A DNA stretch of 64,000 nt from G965197005 sp965197005 (GTDB taxonomy: Bacteria; Pseudomonadota; Gammaproteobacteria; Pseudomonadales; Oceanobacteraceae): the NCBI GenBank assembly GCA_965197005.1, contig OZ239982.1:1984001-2048000 (forward strand), in the 5' to 3' direction. The notes under the pieces are model-generated. The model saw only the letters and a list, made by a program, of their open reading frames with translations. It searched no databases and was not told the DNA's origin. Position numbers and translations under genes: made by a program. Below are positions 34,174 through 43,236 of the stretch, in pieces (within the stretch, counting starts at the first letter, position 1; each line of letters starts with the position of its first letter).

Positions 34174-35532
34174 TTATAACTTGATTTCATAGCAAGGCTG
34201 GTACTCTCCTGATATACGCATACGCCCATGAGAGACCATTGCACTGAGCAATCCGTTCATTTTTTGCATAATTTGTGCATCACCACTTAACTGATATTTA
34301 CCATATTGAGCAATACGCTCAATGCCAGCTTGTTTTACATTACCTGCAACAATACCAGAAAAAGCACTACGCAATTGACCTGCAAGTTCGCTTTTAGGCT
34401 GCGCTGTAGATAAATTCAACGCTGCCATATTTTCATGGCTAGGGATAAAGGGCAATTGCAAAGCGATATCAATATACAACGACCAATTAAAGAAAAAAGC
34501 ATCATCGGTTTGAATACGCTGCTGCTTAACCTGTTGCATACCTTGCTTCATTATATTTGCCACCAATGGCGCATCATCAATAATTAATTGATAGCGTTGT
34601 TGTGCTTTCTCTCCCAAAGTTGCGCCAATAAAATGATGTATATCTAACAAGTAATCAGCAGATTCTTTAGGACCGGTTAATACTAATGGCAGTTCAACAT
34701 GTTGATTTTTTGCGTGCATTAAAATGCCTAACAAGTAAATAATTTCTTCGGCAGTACCAGGGCCGCCAGGAAAAATAACAATACCATGTGCTAAACGCAC
34801 AAATGCCTCTAAGCGTTTTTCAATATCTGGTAAAATAACCAATTCATTGACAATGGGATTAGGTGCTTCAGAGGCAATAATACTTGGTTCAGTAATACCA
34901 ATGTATCGACCTGTACGAATATGCTGCTTGGCATGTCCAATGGTTGCCCCTTTCATTGGGCCTTTCATCGCACCTGGACCGCAACCTGTACCAATATTTA
35001 AGCCGTGCAAGCCCATGTGATAACCCACTTTTTTGCTGTAATCATATTCAACTCGTGAAATAGAATGCCCTCCCCAACAAATAACCAAATTGGGCTCACT
35101 CTCAGGTTGTAATATCTCTGCATTTCGTAAAATATGAAAAATCGCATTGGTAATATCTGCACTACGATGTAAATCAAACTTATGTGCTTTGATAATGTAC
35201 TCCTCCACATACAGGATATCTCGCAAAACCGAAAACAATTGCTCACGCACACCCACCATAAGCTCGCCATCTACAAACGAGATTTGCGGCGGATTAACCA
35301 AGGTTAATGCCATGCCACGCTCTTGTTTTTTGACTAAAATATCAAAGTTTTTAAAATCTTTTTCTAAATCCAAGTAGCTATCGCCATGATTACCAGCACT
35401 TAATACCGCATAAGCACATTGACGCAATAACCTATGCGTATGGCTATCAATATCTTGTAAATAACTAATTTCATGATGAGACAATACACGCATATGGGTT
35501 TTAGGTTGTACAAAATAACTGACTGTTGACAT
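34174..35532 (-). CDS. ppnN: Pyrimidine/purine nucleotide 5'-monophosphate nucleosidase
   Basis: 452 aa from ATG 35532, chosen because GGAG lies just before it and the extra upstream residues are a non-conserved hydrophobic stretch. PpnN (YgdH) hydrolyses nucleoside monophosphates to base and ribose-5-phosphate and is activated by (p)ppGpp. Visible motifs are the central LOG-like domain with GLNIGTGCGPGAMKGPMKGA and the PGGPGTAEEI active-site loop (about residues 255-265 of the chosen ORF), and the N-terminal RGMALTLVNPPQISFVDGEL. It is divergent from purU. Confidence 0.95.
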   Translation of the reverse strand: MSTVSYFVQPKTHMRVLSHHEISYLQDIDSHTHRLLRQCAYAVLSAGNHGDSYLDLEKDFKNFDILVKKQERGMALTLVNPPQISFVDGELMVGVREQLFSVLRDILYVEEYIIKAHKFDLHRSADITNAIFHILRNAEILQPESEPNLVICWGGHSISRVEYDYSKKVGYHMGLHGLNIGTGCGPGAMKGPMKGATIGHAKQHIRTGRYIGITEPSIIASEAPNPIVNELVILPDIEKRLEAFVRLAHGIVIFPGGPGTAEEIIYLLGILMHAKNQHVELPLVLTGPKESADYLLDIHHFIGATLGEKAQQRYQLIIDDAPLVANIMKQGMQQVKQQRIQTDDAFFFNWSLYIDIALQLPFIPSHENMAALNLSTAQPKSELAGQLRSAFSGIVAGNVKQAGIERIAQYGKYQLSGDAQIMQKMNGLLSAMVSHGRMRISGEYQPCYEIKL

Positions 35533-35677
35533 AATGCTCCAAACAAAGTTGACGTAAAAACAAAAACAAGTAAATAATAAGCAAGCATAAAGCATAGCAT
35601 TACTGGTTATATTTAACAGATAAGATATTTATTTTTCATAAAAATTTCACTCGCCCCAGCCTATACAGAGGTACAAT

Positions 35678-36529
35678 TTGGAAGCCGTTTATCGTTTAGT
35701 TATCTCCTGCCCAGACCAAGTTGGCATTGTTGCCAAAGTGGGACAATTTATTGCCGCCTATAAAGGTTGGATTGTCGAGGCAAGCCATCATACAGACCCC
35801 GAACTTAACTGGTTTTTTATGCGTCATTGTATTCGAGCCAACTCGCTAAATGTGAGTTTGCAAGAATTTAAACAAGCATTCCAACATCTTGCTGATGAAT
35901 TTGCCATGCAATGGCACATTAGCGATTCTCAAACGGCAAAAAAAATGGTACTAATGGCAAGCAAAGAAAGCCATTGCCTGATGGACATTTTACACCGCTG
36001 GCATAGCCAAGAACTATTTTGTGATATTCCCTGTGTGATATCCAACCATACCGATTTACAAGAAATGGTCACTTGGTATGGCGTGCCATTTTTTCATGTT
36101 CCAATAGACCCAAAAAATAAACAAGCGCACTTTCAAAAAGTTACTGAGATTATCCAACAACAGCAAGCAGATTTAGTGGTTCTGGCTCGCTACATGCAAA
36201 TATTACCAGATACATTGTGCCACCGTATGAGCGGTCAAATTATCAACATTCATCACAGTTTTTTACCCTCATTTGTCGGTGCAAAACCCTATCATCAAGC
36301 AGCTAAACGAGGAGTTAAACTCATTGGTGCAACCTGCCACTATGTCACCAAAGACCTAGACGAAGGACCTATTATTGAGCAAGATGTCGTACGCATAAGC
36401 CACAAAGACAGCCTTGATGATTTAGTACGCCTAGGCAAAGATGTTGAAAAACTCACCCTTGCTAAAGGTGTACGCTGCCATTTACAAGACAGAGTTATTT
36501 TGCAAGGAAATAAAACTGTAGTCTTCTAA
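35678..36529 (+). CDS. purU: Formyltetrahydrofolate deformylase
   Basis: 283 aa with a TTG start (AGAGG six bases before it); the first internal ATG is 48 residues later and inside the conserved domain. It has an N-terminal ACT domain (about residues 3-75) and a C-terminal formyltransferase-fold domain (about 88-283). The catalytic triad is visible as NIHHSFLPSFVGAKPYHQA (Asn, His) and DEGPIIEQDV (Asp). It releases formate from 10-formyl-THF to feed PurT and balance one-carbon pools. Confidence 0.95.
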   Translation: MEAVYRLVISCPDQVGIVAKVGQFIAAYKGWIVEASHHTDPELNWFFMRHCIRANSLNVSLQEFKQAFQHLADEFAMQWHISDSQTAKKMVLMASKESHCLMDILHRWHSQELFCDIPCVISNHTDLQEMVTWYGVPFFHVPIDPKNKQAHFQKVTEIIQQQQADLVVLARYMQILPDTLCHRMSGQIINIHHSFLPSFVGAKPYHQAAKRGVKLIGATCHYVTKDLDEGPIIEQDVVRISHKDSLDDLVRLGKDVEKLTLAKGVRCHLQDRVILQGNKTVVF

Positions 36530-36646
36530 AAATTGAGACAAGGCAAGTGGTTACAAAAAATCAGTCGCAATAAGAGAAAAATCAACTAAACTAAAAATAC
36601 TATTTTCAACTTAATAAAAGGCAATTGATTTTTAAGGTACAACCCT

Positions 36647-37375
36647 ATGATATCCTTACGCTCTTGGTGGCAAGTGACCCTATTTGTTATTCTCATCTCC
36701 TTATTTGCTGCCATGCTCGCCTTTTTAGTGGACTATATAGAACTCCCCCCCGAAACATTTGCCAAAATGAAATTCTTAGGTTTTAAAACTGGTTTTATTT
36801 TAGCATTTGTTATTTCTATGCCCGTCGCCTTTAAGTTACGCCAAATTACCCTGTTACAAGACCAACTAAAAAAACGGGTCTCTTTTGATGAGCTAACCGG
36901 CTTATACTCACGCCAACATATGTTAGATTTAAGCGATAATTTCAAAGAAAAAACAGGCATTCTCGCACTGATTGACATCGACTTTTTTAAACAAATTAAT
37001 GACAATTATGGTCATCAAACAGGCGATATTGCCCTTAAAGACGTAGCACAAACCATGCAAAAAACCCTACGAGAAGAAGACATTATTTGCCGTTATGGGG
37101 GCGAAGAATTTTTGGCTTTCTACCCTGATTTAACAATTGATGAAGGGCAAAAAATGGCAGAAAAAATGCGTCAAAGCGTTGCTAAAAAATGCAAAATACG
37201 AGCAGACAAATCACACCCAAGCATTACCATAAGTATTGGCATTTGTTTAAAACAACCAGAAGAAGTGTTCTATCAAGCAACCAAACGAGCCGACTTAGCA
37301 CTTTATCATGCAAAAAAATCAGGGCGTAACTGCGTTATTTTAGATAGCAACATTCCGCAACAACTGGCTATCTAG
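36647..37375 (+). CDS. Membrane-bound GGDEF diguanylate cyclase
   Basis: 242 aa. Two N-terminal transmembrane helices (about residues 9-29 and 43-63) are joined by a short loop, with no separate sensor domain. The GGDEF domain covers about 80-235, with FDELTGLYSRQHM, DIDFFKQINDNYGHQTGD and the active-site motif GGEEF. The RxxD inhibitory site just before the motif is not evident. It should make cyclic di-GMP at the inner membrane, which would be relevant to the motility and surface genes nearby. Its 3' end overlaps the convergent glycosyltransferase gene by 8 bases. Confidence 0.93.
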   Translation: MISLRSWWQVTLFVILISLFAAMLAFLVDYIELPPETFAKMKFLGFKTGFILAFVISMPVAFKLRQITLLQDQLKKRVSFDELTGLYSRQHMLDLSDNFKEKTGILALIDIDFFKQINDNYGHQTGDIALKDVAQTMQKTLREEDIICRYGGEEFLAFYPDLTIDEGQKMAEKMRQSVAKKCKIRADKSHPSITISIGICLKQPEEVFYQATKRADLALYHAKKSGRNCVILDSNIPQQLAI

Positions 37376-38435
37376 CCTCGCATATCCCACGTAATTTAGA
37401 AGTAACCTCATCAAGCTCAATTAAATCCATTGCCTCTCGCTTATGCACCCGAGTACGCCAAGGCACACTCGCCACCTCTTTATGCAAAAATTGTTGCACC
37501 GCTTGAGGGAATTTATCCACCAGCAAATGTGCATTATGATAAGGACGAGACAGCCAACCGGGGGCAACCGCATACAGCCCAATAACAGGAATGCCTACGC
37601 CATTACCAATATGCGCCGTACCTGTATCTGGAGCAACAAGACATTGCGCCTTAGATAAAATAACTGCCAACTGCGGTAAACTGGTTTTACCCACCAAATT
37701 AAGGCACTGTGCATTTGTTTGGACAGCAATCTCTTGCCCCAAGCCTTGCTCAAACGCCGCATTACTACCCGTTAGCACCACCGTTTTATGCAGATGCTCG
37801 CCAATCCAATTAGCCAATGCAATATAAAAACTCGCCTGAGGTGTGCGCTCTTTTTTACTGGCGGCAGGATTAAGCACCACATAGCTAGAGGGCAAGTTAA
37901 ATTTTTCTACATCTTGTTCCCCCAAGACAATAGAAAAATCCATACCCTCCATAGGCACACCCAATTTAGCAGCAAAACGAGCAAAGCTCTCATGCAAATG
38001 CTCTTTATTAAACCCAATGCGCTGGTTGCAAAATAACCACTGCCCCTCCCTAGCACGCTGTTTATCAAATCCAATTTTTATAGGAGCATTAAGCATAGGA
38101 TACAATAAATTAGCTCTGGTACTGGCTTGCATAGCAAGCACCACATCAATATGTTTATCCGCAAAATACTGCCGCACTGACCAATAATCTACCAGCTTTT
38201 TAGGCTTATCAATTACCTTAAACGTCAACCTAGGGTGGCTACAATATTGCAACAAAGCATACGCAGGAGGGCTAATCAACCAATAGATATGGGCATTGGG
38301 TTTATGCGCTAAAATGGCACGCACCACCGGCAGCACCAAACAGCAATCGCCAATGGCAGACAAGCGCACCAACGCAATATTATAAGGACGAGCAACAACC
38401 TCGTGAATATCCAACATACCCATAACCAACCTCAA
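37368..38435 (-). CDS. Glycosyltransferase family 9 (heptosyltransferase-like)
   Basis: 355 aa, GT-B fold family 9. Landmarks are IALVRLSAIGDCCLVLPVVRA (the family N-terminal motif), YVVLNPAASKKERTP, and the nucleotide-sugar site LVAPDTGTAHIGNGVGIPVIGL. Family members add heptose to LPS core (WaaC, WaaF, RfaQ). No other LPS genes are adjacent, so the exact acceptor cannot be told. The start could be the ATG at 38435, 38423 or 38417; the spacing of Shine-Dalgarno sequences does not settle it. Confidence 0.88.
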   Translation of the reverse strand: MRLVMGMLDIHEVVARPYNIALVRLSAIGDCCLVLPVVRAILAHKPNAHIYWLISPPAYALLQYCSHPRLTFKVIDKPKKLVDYWSVRQYFADKHIDVVLAMQASTRANLLYPMLNAPIKIGFDKQRAREGQWLFCNQRIGFNKEHLHESFARFAAKLGVPMEGMDFSIVLGEQDVEKFNLPSSYVVLNPAASKKERTPQASFYIALANWIGEHLHKTVVLTGSNAAFEQGLGQEIAVQTNAQCLNLVGKTSLPQLAVILSKAQCLVAPDTGTAHIGNGVGIPVIGLYAVAPGWLSRPYHNAHLLVDKFPQAVQQFLHKEVASVPWRTRVHKREAMDLIELDEVTSKLRGICEAR

Positions 38436-38533
38436 CCCAAAAAAAGGTAACCCTAATACAAAAGCCCATTTTCTGCCAGTGCTAGAAGATAATCTGTTAG
38501 CCCAAGCTATTGCGGGTATCAGGGGTTAAGGGC

Positions 38534-38560
38534 TGAACCCTGACCCCTGACCCCTGACCC
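38534..38560. repeat. Short heptamer repeat CCCCTGA
   Basis: Three to four units of CCCCTGA in front of the terminator of the second NHL locus. It is another 7-base-period repeat, at the outer edge of that locus. Confidence 0.75.
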
Positions 38561-38562
38561 AC

Positions 38563-38596
38563 AAAAAAGCCCCTTACCTAAGCTAGGTAAGGGGCT
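38563..38596 (-). terminator. Rho-independent terminator of the second NHL locus
   Basis: A perfect 13-base stem AGCCCCTTACCTA / TAGGTAAGGGGCT with a 3-base loop. On the minus strand it is followed by six T residues. It lies 26 bases after the stop of the lipoprotein gene. Confidence 0.93.
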
Positions 38597-38621
38597 GATT
38601 ACGGTAACTAAATAAACGAGC

Positions 38622-40031
38622 CTAAGGCTGTTTAACCGGCTCTAACTTACGGATAACATGCCCTTGAGATGACACAAACAAATTGCCCTGTGCATCTTGG
38701 GCAATACCATCTGGAGCGCTAAATGCGGCATTTATCCCTATGCCATCAGTAACAGCTTCTGTGCCACTACCTGCAAGGGTGGATACTTTTTCATTAATTA
38801 AATCAATACGGCGTATGCGGTTATTTCTTCTATTTGCTAGGTATAAAAACTGCCCAGATTTAGAGGCAATTATTTGATTTAAATCAGGATTAAACTGCGC
38901 CACTGAAAAATTGCCATCGACAAAGCCACTGCCTGCGTTGGTGGTCGTTAAGGCTGTTGCTGTTTTTGGTTGGGCAGTGCTGGTTAAATCCACCTGATAC
39001 AGTTTGTAATCTGATTGAGGAATATAATACAGGCTTTTTTTATCTGCACTTAAACCCATAGATACATTTCCACTGCCAGTAGCAATGATATTTTGCACGC
39101 GGGCAGTTGCACTTGTGCCACTATTAATACTGATTTTACGGATAAGCTGATTATCATAATCCAATACATACAGAGCATTGTCGCCATCATAGACCATGCC
39201 ATTTATATCCCCAAAGCGAGCATCAGCACCTGTGGTGGTATTGCTGGTAAAGTCTGTAGGCACATTACCACTTGTACCACACAGCCCTGCGAGCGTGGTG
39301 ACCACCGCAGTTGGGGTAATTTTACGCACGCAATCATTATCACTACCCACATACAGGTTATCGGCTTTATCCACGGCAATGGCAGCTGGGTTTTCAAAAC
39401 TTGCAGCTCCCCCTGTGCCATCGTTCGTGCCACTTGCGCCACCTGCATTACCTGCAAATAGGCTGACAACGCCTTGTGGGGTGATTTTACGAATTTGATG
39501 GTTGTTATAATCAGCAATAAACAAATTACCCTTACTGTCAAAGACCATGTGGGTAGGGGCGTTAAATTTAGCACTTAGCCTGCTACCGTTTGTATTATCA
39601 TAAGAGCCTTTAATACCTGCATAGGTGCTGACTTTGGCGGCACCTGCTACGCATTTTAGCTGTATGGCAATATCTGTATTGGTAAACGTCCCTTTGCCTT
39701 GCTCTATATAACAAAACTGCTCAAAACCCTCAGGTTGCTGTGCTACTTTAATATCATAATCACTGCCCTTGGCAATTTTATTACTGATATCCAAGGTGCT
39801 GGCGGTGGTTTTAGCAATGGCAAAAGGCGTGTTATCCGCACCACTTGCCACATTTTTTAGCATTAGACCGCTACTTTTAATGCCACCGCTAATAAGTAAG
39901 CTCAAATTGAGTTTGCTATCGGCATCATCACTGCCGCCACCGCCACCGCCACAAGCAACTAATGACAAAGCAGATAAGCCAATAAGCAGGCTCTTTTTAA
40001 AGGTTAAGGATTGTGGTTTAAATCTGTGCAT
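38622..40031 (-). CDS. NHL-repeat beta-propeller lipoprotein, separate locus
   Basis: 469 aa from ATG 40031 (AAAAGGAGC before it); an in-frame upstream extension to 40145 belongs to the leader. The signal peptide MHRFKPQSLTFKKSLLIGLS with lipobox LSLVACGGGGGG is that of the island's first Lcl gene. The body is the NHL lipoprotein of the island (GGIKSSGLMLKNVASGADNT, VFDSKGNLFIADYNNHQIRK, AVDKADNLYVGSDNDCVRK). It is thus a hybrid of the two families, presumably made by recombination. It stands alone with its own promoter and terminator. Confidence 0.86.
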   Translation of the reverse strand: MHRFKPQSLTFKKSLLIGLSALSLVACGGGGGGSDDADSKLNLSLLISGGIKSSGLMLKNVASGADNTPFAIAKTTASTLDISNKIAKGSDYDIKVAQQPEGFEQFCYIEQGKGTFTNTDIAIQLKCVAGAAKVSTYAGIKGSYDNTNGSRLSAKFNAPTHMVFDSKGNLFIADYNNHQIRKITPQGVVSLFAGNAGGASGTNDGTGGAASFENPAAIAVDKADNLYVGSDNDCVRKITPTAVVTTLAGLCGTSGNVPTDFTSNTTTGADARFGDINGMVYDGDNALYVLDYDNQLIRKISINSGTSATARVQNIIATGSGNVSMGLSADKKSLYYIPQSDYKLYQVDLTSTAQPKTATALTTTNAGSGFVDGNFSVAQFNPDLNQIIASKSGQFLYLANRRNNRIRRIDLINEKVSTLAGSGTEAVTDGIGINAAFSAPDGIAQDAQGNLFVSSQGHVIRKLEPVKQP

Positions 40032-40130
40032 AAAATGCTCCTTTTGAGAAAACGAATTAAATTTAAAAGAGGTCGCCAACGGCAGTTGACGTTTTGGGTT
40101 GGTAAATACCAAAGCCAATAGCGCAAGCGT
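40032..40130 (-). promoter_or_regulatory. Conserved hairpin leader of the second NHL locus
   Basis: Minus strand GTCAAC-TGCC-GTTGGC hairpin, TTTTAAATTTAATTCG and AAAAGGAGC, as in the island. The TTGGGCTT hairpin is degraded here (TTGGCTTTGG and CCAACCCAA). Confidence 0.6.
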
Positions 40131-40458
40131 TGCTTTTAAACACAACCAACTTGGATAGGGCTAAAGAAAAAGGGAATACATGGCGTACGGCTAAATTAAA
40201 TAAAGAATATTTAACGCCTAGAATAAAAGTATGAATAAAGTAAGATGGAACAATGGCAAAAAAGCGCAGACGGCATAATAGCCTGTTAGAAAGGCAAAGA
40301 CCTAAACAAATGGATAGCTGGATAGCTGGATAGCTGGATAGCTGGATAGCTGGATAGCTGGATAGCTGGATAGCTGGATAGCTGGATAGCTGGATAGCTG
40401 GATAGCTGGATAGCTGGATAGCTGGATAGCTGGATAGCTGGATAGCGTATTTTATCAT
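40063..40458 (-). CDS. Repeat-containing leader ORF, long (frame-on) form
   Basis: 131 aa from the ATG at 40458 (AAGGA, 8 bases upstream). MIKYAIQ is followed by AIQLSSYP repeats from 17 octamers. Because 17 = 3n+2 the frame runs on into a hydrophobic, Leu/Phe-rich tail (ICLGLCLSNRLLCRLRFF, then FIHTFILGVKYSLFNL and VFPFSLALSKLVVF), ending GDLF-stop 31 bases before the lipoprotein start. The same tail is open but out of frame at the island locus. There the few base differences keep the frame open, a hint that it is coding. No known family. Possibly a leader peptide coupled to lipoprotein translation. Confidence 0.5.
   Translation of the reverse strand: MIKYAIQLSSYPAIQLSSYPAIQLSSYPAIQLSSYPAIQLSSYPAIQLSICLGLCLSNRLLCRLRFFAIVPSYFIHTFILGVKYSLFNLAVRHVFPFSLALSKLVVFKSNACAIGFGIYQPKTSTAVGDLF
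40311..40446. repeat. Octamer tandem array TGGATAGC x 17
   Basis: Exactly 136 bases of perfect 8-base repeat between promoter and gene. It has the same unit, flanks and orientation as the 24-copy array at 25235-25426. Confidence 0.98.
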
Positions 40459-40524
40459 CACCCCATTCCTTTTCAAGTTATTATTTGCAATAAAATCAAA
40501 CACTTATTTTTTTGCTTCAAACAA

Positions 40525-40560
40525 GTTACACACTGTAACAAAAGGGTTTTTTAAAGTCAA
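40525..40560 (-). promoter_or_regulatory. Promoter of the second NHL locus with palindromic operator
   Basis: Minus strand: -35 TTGACT (40555-40560), 17-base spacer, -10 TACAGT (40532-40537), overlapped by GTTACA-N3-TGTAAC (40525-40539). It is the duplicate of the island promoter; conservation of boxes with a diverged spacer supports function. Confidence 0.72.
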
Positions 40561-40599
40561 TGTTTTAATTAAAAAAATGGGTAACTAACCTGACCTTTA

Positions 40600-40982
<383 letters not shown>

Positions 40983-42524
40983 CTAATCCCTGACTGCCTC
41001 CCATTTAAACTCGGTAATATTACGTGCTTGCTCGTCAAAATTAATGCCCACTAAATAAATATTACTGCCCTCGTTTAAATAGCGGTGGTGGTATTGGTTG
41101 GCTTTGATTTGTGCCAGCGCATTTTCTGTGCCGACTTTAAATTCAAAGATATAACGGTTGTTGTTGATTAAAATGCTCATGTCCAACCTGCCTTTATTGG
41201 TGCTTTGCTCAGTTGAGACAGGCACGCCCATAGAGCAAAGGTAGATATAAATAACGCTGGCATAAAAGCCCTCGTAGGCAGGTAGGTTGTTGTTGGTGAA
41301 GTTTTCATAGGGAATTGAGGCAAACATGGCTTCAAGAGTTTGTTTAAAGTCATCGGGTTTGCCTGCAAATAAAGCACGAAAGCCACTTTGCTGATGCGTC
41401 ACACGCTCGCTTGGGCTGGCTAAAAACAAATCTAAAATCGCCCCATTTAAACTTAATCTTATTTCTTTATTGGGTATGGTTAAAGAATATAATCTACCGC
41501 CTAAAGGGTTGGGTATGACTTTATCTATGGTCAAATAGCCTGATTGAAATAACAACACTTCTAAGTTGATGTTGTCTATATCAAAGCTATCAAGCAGTTC
41601 TTTACCTACTTGTACGTCATCTAACTTGGGTAGGTAATAGTTGTTTTTTTTAATCAGCTCAATTAAAAAAGTCGGCGTGCCCGTGCTAAACCAGTAGTTT
41701 TCGTAAACATGCTCGGCTCTAATAAACAGCAAAATATCAAAGGGGTTATAGACTTTATCTTGTAAAAAGTTGTAGCCGTTGTACCAGAGTTTTAACTCGG
41801 CTAAATCCACCCCCTGTAAAAAGGGTTTAAAGCTGGTTTCTATGTCGTTTTGGGTGTAACCGCAGATATTCCCAAATTTAGGGCTAAGGCTGATGTCTTC
41901 TAGGTTGTTTAACCCTGAAAATAAAGAGACTTTAGAGAATTTACTGACCCCTGTGATAAACACAAATTTAATATGCTGGTCATTGTCTTTAATGACACTA
42001 TAAAAACCTCGTAGCATATCTCGGGCGTAGTTTGCCATGTCTTTGTTGGTGATGTTATCTAACAAGGGTTTGTCGTATTCGTCGATTAGTATCACAACCC
42101 TTTGTTGGTATTTTTTGTGGGCTTTTGTGAGTAGGGTTTTAAAGCACGATGAGGGGTTTTGCTGTGGCTCACACTCAATGCCCAAGCGGTCTTGATTATA
42201 TCTAATAATATCTTGAAAGGCTTGTACAATCCCGTCTTTATTAAATAGCTCCCCTGAAAAGCTGATATGAATAACGGGGTAAGGTACGTCAAAGTTGTGT
42301 TTATTTTCTATAAAAAGCCCCTTAAATAGCTCTTTTCTACCCTCAAAAATGCTTTTTAAGGTGTCTAAAAACAGGCTTTTACCAAAGCGGCGAGGACGGG
42401 CTAAAAAAACGTATTTATAGGCATTGATTAAGTCATAGGCAATTTGAGTTTTGTCTATGTATAGGAGTTTGTCTTCTCGTATTTCACTTAGCGTTTGTAT
42501 GCCGATGGGGAGTTTTTGTGTCAT
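40983..42524 (-). CDS. AAA-ATPase-like / PD-(D/E)XK nuclease family protein (DUF1703)
   Basis: 513 aa. It starts LPIGIQTLSEIREDKLLYID, the signature of the AAA-ATPase_like/PDDEXK_9 family. The P-loop-like segment is FLARPRRFGKSLFLDTL and the Walker-B-like strand is VVILIDEYDKPLLDN. A C-terminal PD-(D/E)XK nuclease-like part (about residues 400-513) has GRLDMSILINNNRYIFEFKV with the D...ExK pattern. These proteins are numerous in genomes with much mobile DNA; their function is not settled. The gene is bordered on both sides by heptamer/palindrome elements (40600-40982 and 42592-42644). Confidence 0.92.
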   Translation of the reverse strand: MTQKLPIGIQTLSEIREDKLLYIDKTQIAYDLINAYKYVFLARPRRFGKSLFLDTLKSIFEGRKELFKGLFIENKHNFDVPYPVIHISFSGELFNKDGIVQAFQDIIRYNQDRLGIECEPQQNPSSCFKTLLTKAHKKYQQRVVILIDEYDKPLLDNITNKDMANYARDMLRGFYSVIKDNDQHIKFVFITGVSKFSKVSLFSGLNNLEDISLSPKFGNICGYTQNDIETSFKPFLQGVDLAELKLWYNGYNFLQDKVYNPFDILLFIRAEHVYENYWFSTGTPTFLIELIKKNNYYLPKLDDVQVGKELLDSFDIDNINLEVLLFQSGYLTIDKVIPNPLGGRLYSLTIPNKEIRLSLNGAILDLFLASPSERVTHQQSGFRALFAGKPDDFKQTLEAMFASIPYENFTNNNLPAYEGFYASVIYIYLCSMGVPVSTEQSTNKGRLDMSILINNNRYIFEFKVGTENALAQIKANQYHHRYLNEGSNIYLVGINFDEQARNITEFKWEAVRD

Positions 42525-42591
42525 AACCGTTTCCTGCCGTTGGGTTGTAAAGAGTATACAAACAATGCAAGACTGAGTAAAACCCCTGGAT

Positions 42592-42644
42592 CAGAGGACA
42601 GAGGTCAGAGGTTTTACCCAGCCCCATGCTCTGCATGGTGCTGG
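42592..42644. repeat. Heptamer pair plus palindrome
   Basis: Two to three heptamers (AGAGGAC, AGAGGTC) followed by CCCAGCCCCATGC-TCT-GCATGGTGCTGG at 42617-42644, in the 175-base gap between the AAA/nuclease gene and the minor pilin gene. Confidence 0.85.
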
Positions 42645-42699
42645 ACTTAAGATTTAATACAATGGCAAAAAATGCATAGAAAAATAGCTGCGTTATTTG

Positions 42700-43236
42700 T
42701 TACCTAATATTGTCACACCGAGTTTGTGCGACACTGCCAGATGTCATTTTAGGGGTGCGTACTCGTCCTGTGGGTGCTACTACTATTTTACCGTACTGGG
42801 CAGGACGATTGCGATTACAGTATTCTAAAGTGCCATTATTCCCCCAAGCTAAGCCTTCTGCATTAAAATAGATAGATTGTCTGGGATATTGGCGACTGAT
42901 ACCATTTCTGGTAATGGCATCAACTTGCTTTAGTATGCGTTCATTGGCATCGAGCTGTTTGTTTTTATTAACATCAACAAACATAGTTAAAGATTGGTTC
43001 CAATTTTGAGTACATCTACCTTGATTGTTTAAAGGGCAAAGCTGTACTCTAGTTCGTCTATATACTGCCTCATGGCGTGCTTGTTGTAGCAACTGTTTTA
43101 GTTTTCTGGCATCTTGATAGGCGCGATTTTTAGCAACAAAAGCATTGAGTGTGGGTGCGCCATAAGCAAAAATAAGTGTAAATATTGCCACACTTGCGAG
43201 AAATTCAATCAGCGTAAATCCTTTGATAAATGACAT
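42700..43236 (-). CDS. GspH/FimT-type minor pseudopilin
   Basis: 178 aa. A type IV prepilin leader of 6 residues ends before the cleavage motif G-FTLIEFLASVAIFTLIF; the conserved Glu at +5 is present. An N-terminal hydrophobic helix is followed by the GspH domain (KLKQLLQQARHEAVYRRTRV, FVDVNKNKQLDANERIL) and a C-terminal pair of cysteines. FimT-type minor pilins take part in type IV pilus assembly or DNA uptake. It is alone here, away from other pilus genes. Confidence 0.9.
   Translation of the reverse strand: MSFIKGFTLIEFLASVAIFTLIFAYGAPTLNAFVAKNRAYQDARKLKQLLQQARHEAVYRRTRVQLCPLNNQGRCTQNWNQSLTMFVDVNKNKQLDANERILKQVDAITRNGISRQYPRQSIYFNAEGLAWGNNGTLEYCNRNRPAQYGKIVVAPTGRVRTPKMTSGSVAQTRCDNIR

Noticed and set aside
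40031..40145. 38-residue N-terminal extension of the NHL gene at 38622
   Set aside because: The ATG at 40031 has AAAAGGAGC in front and starts a proper lipoprotein signal; the extension is leader sequence with hairpins.
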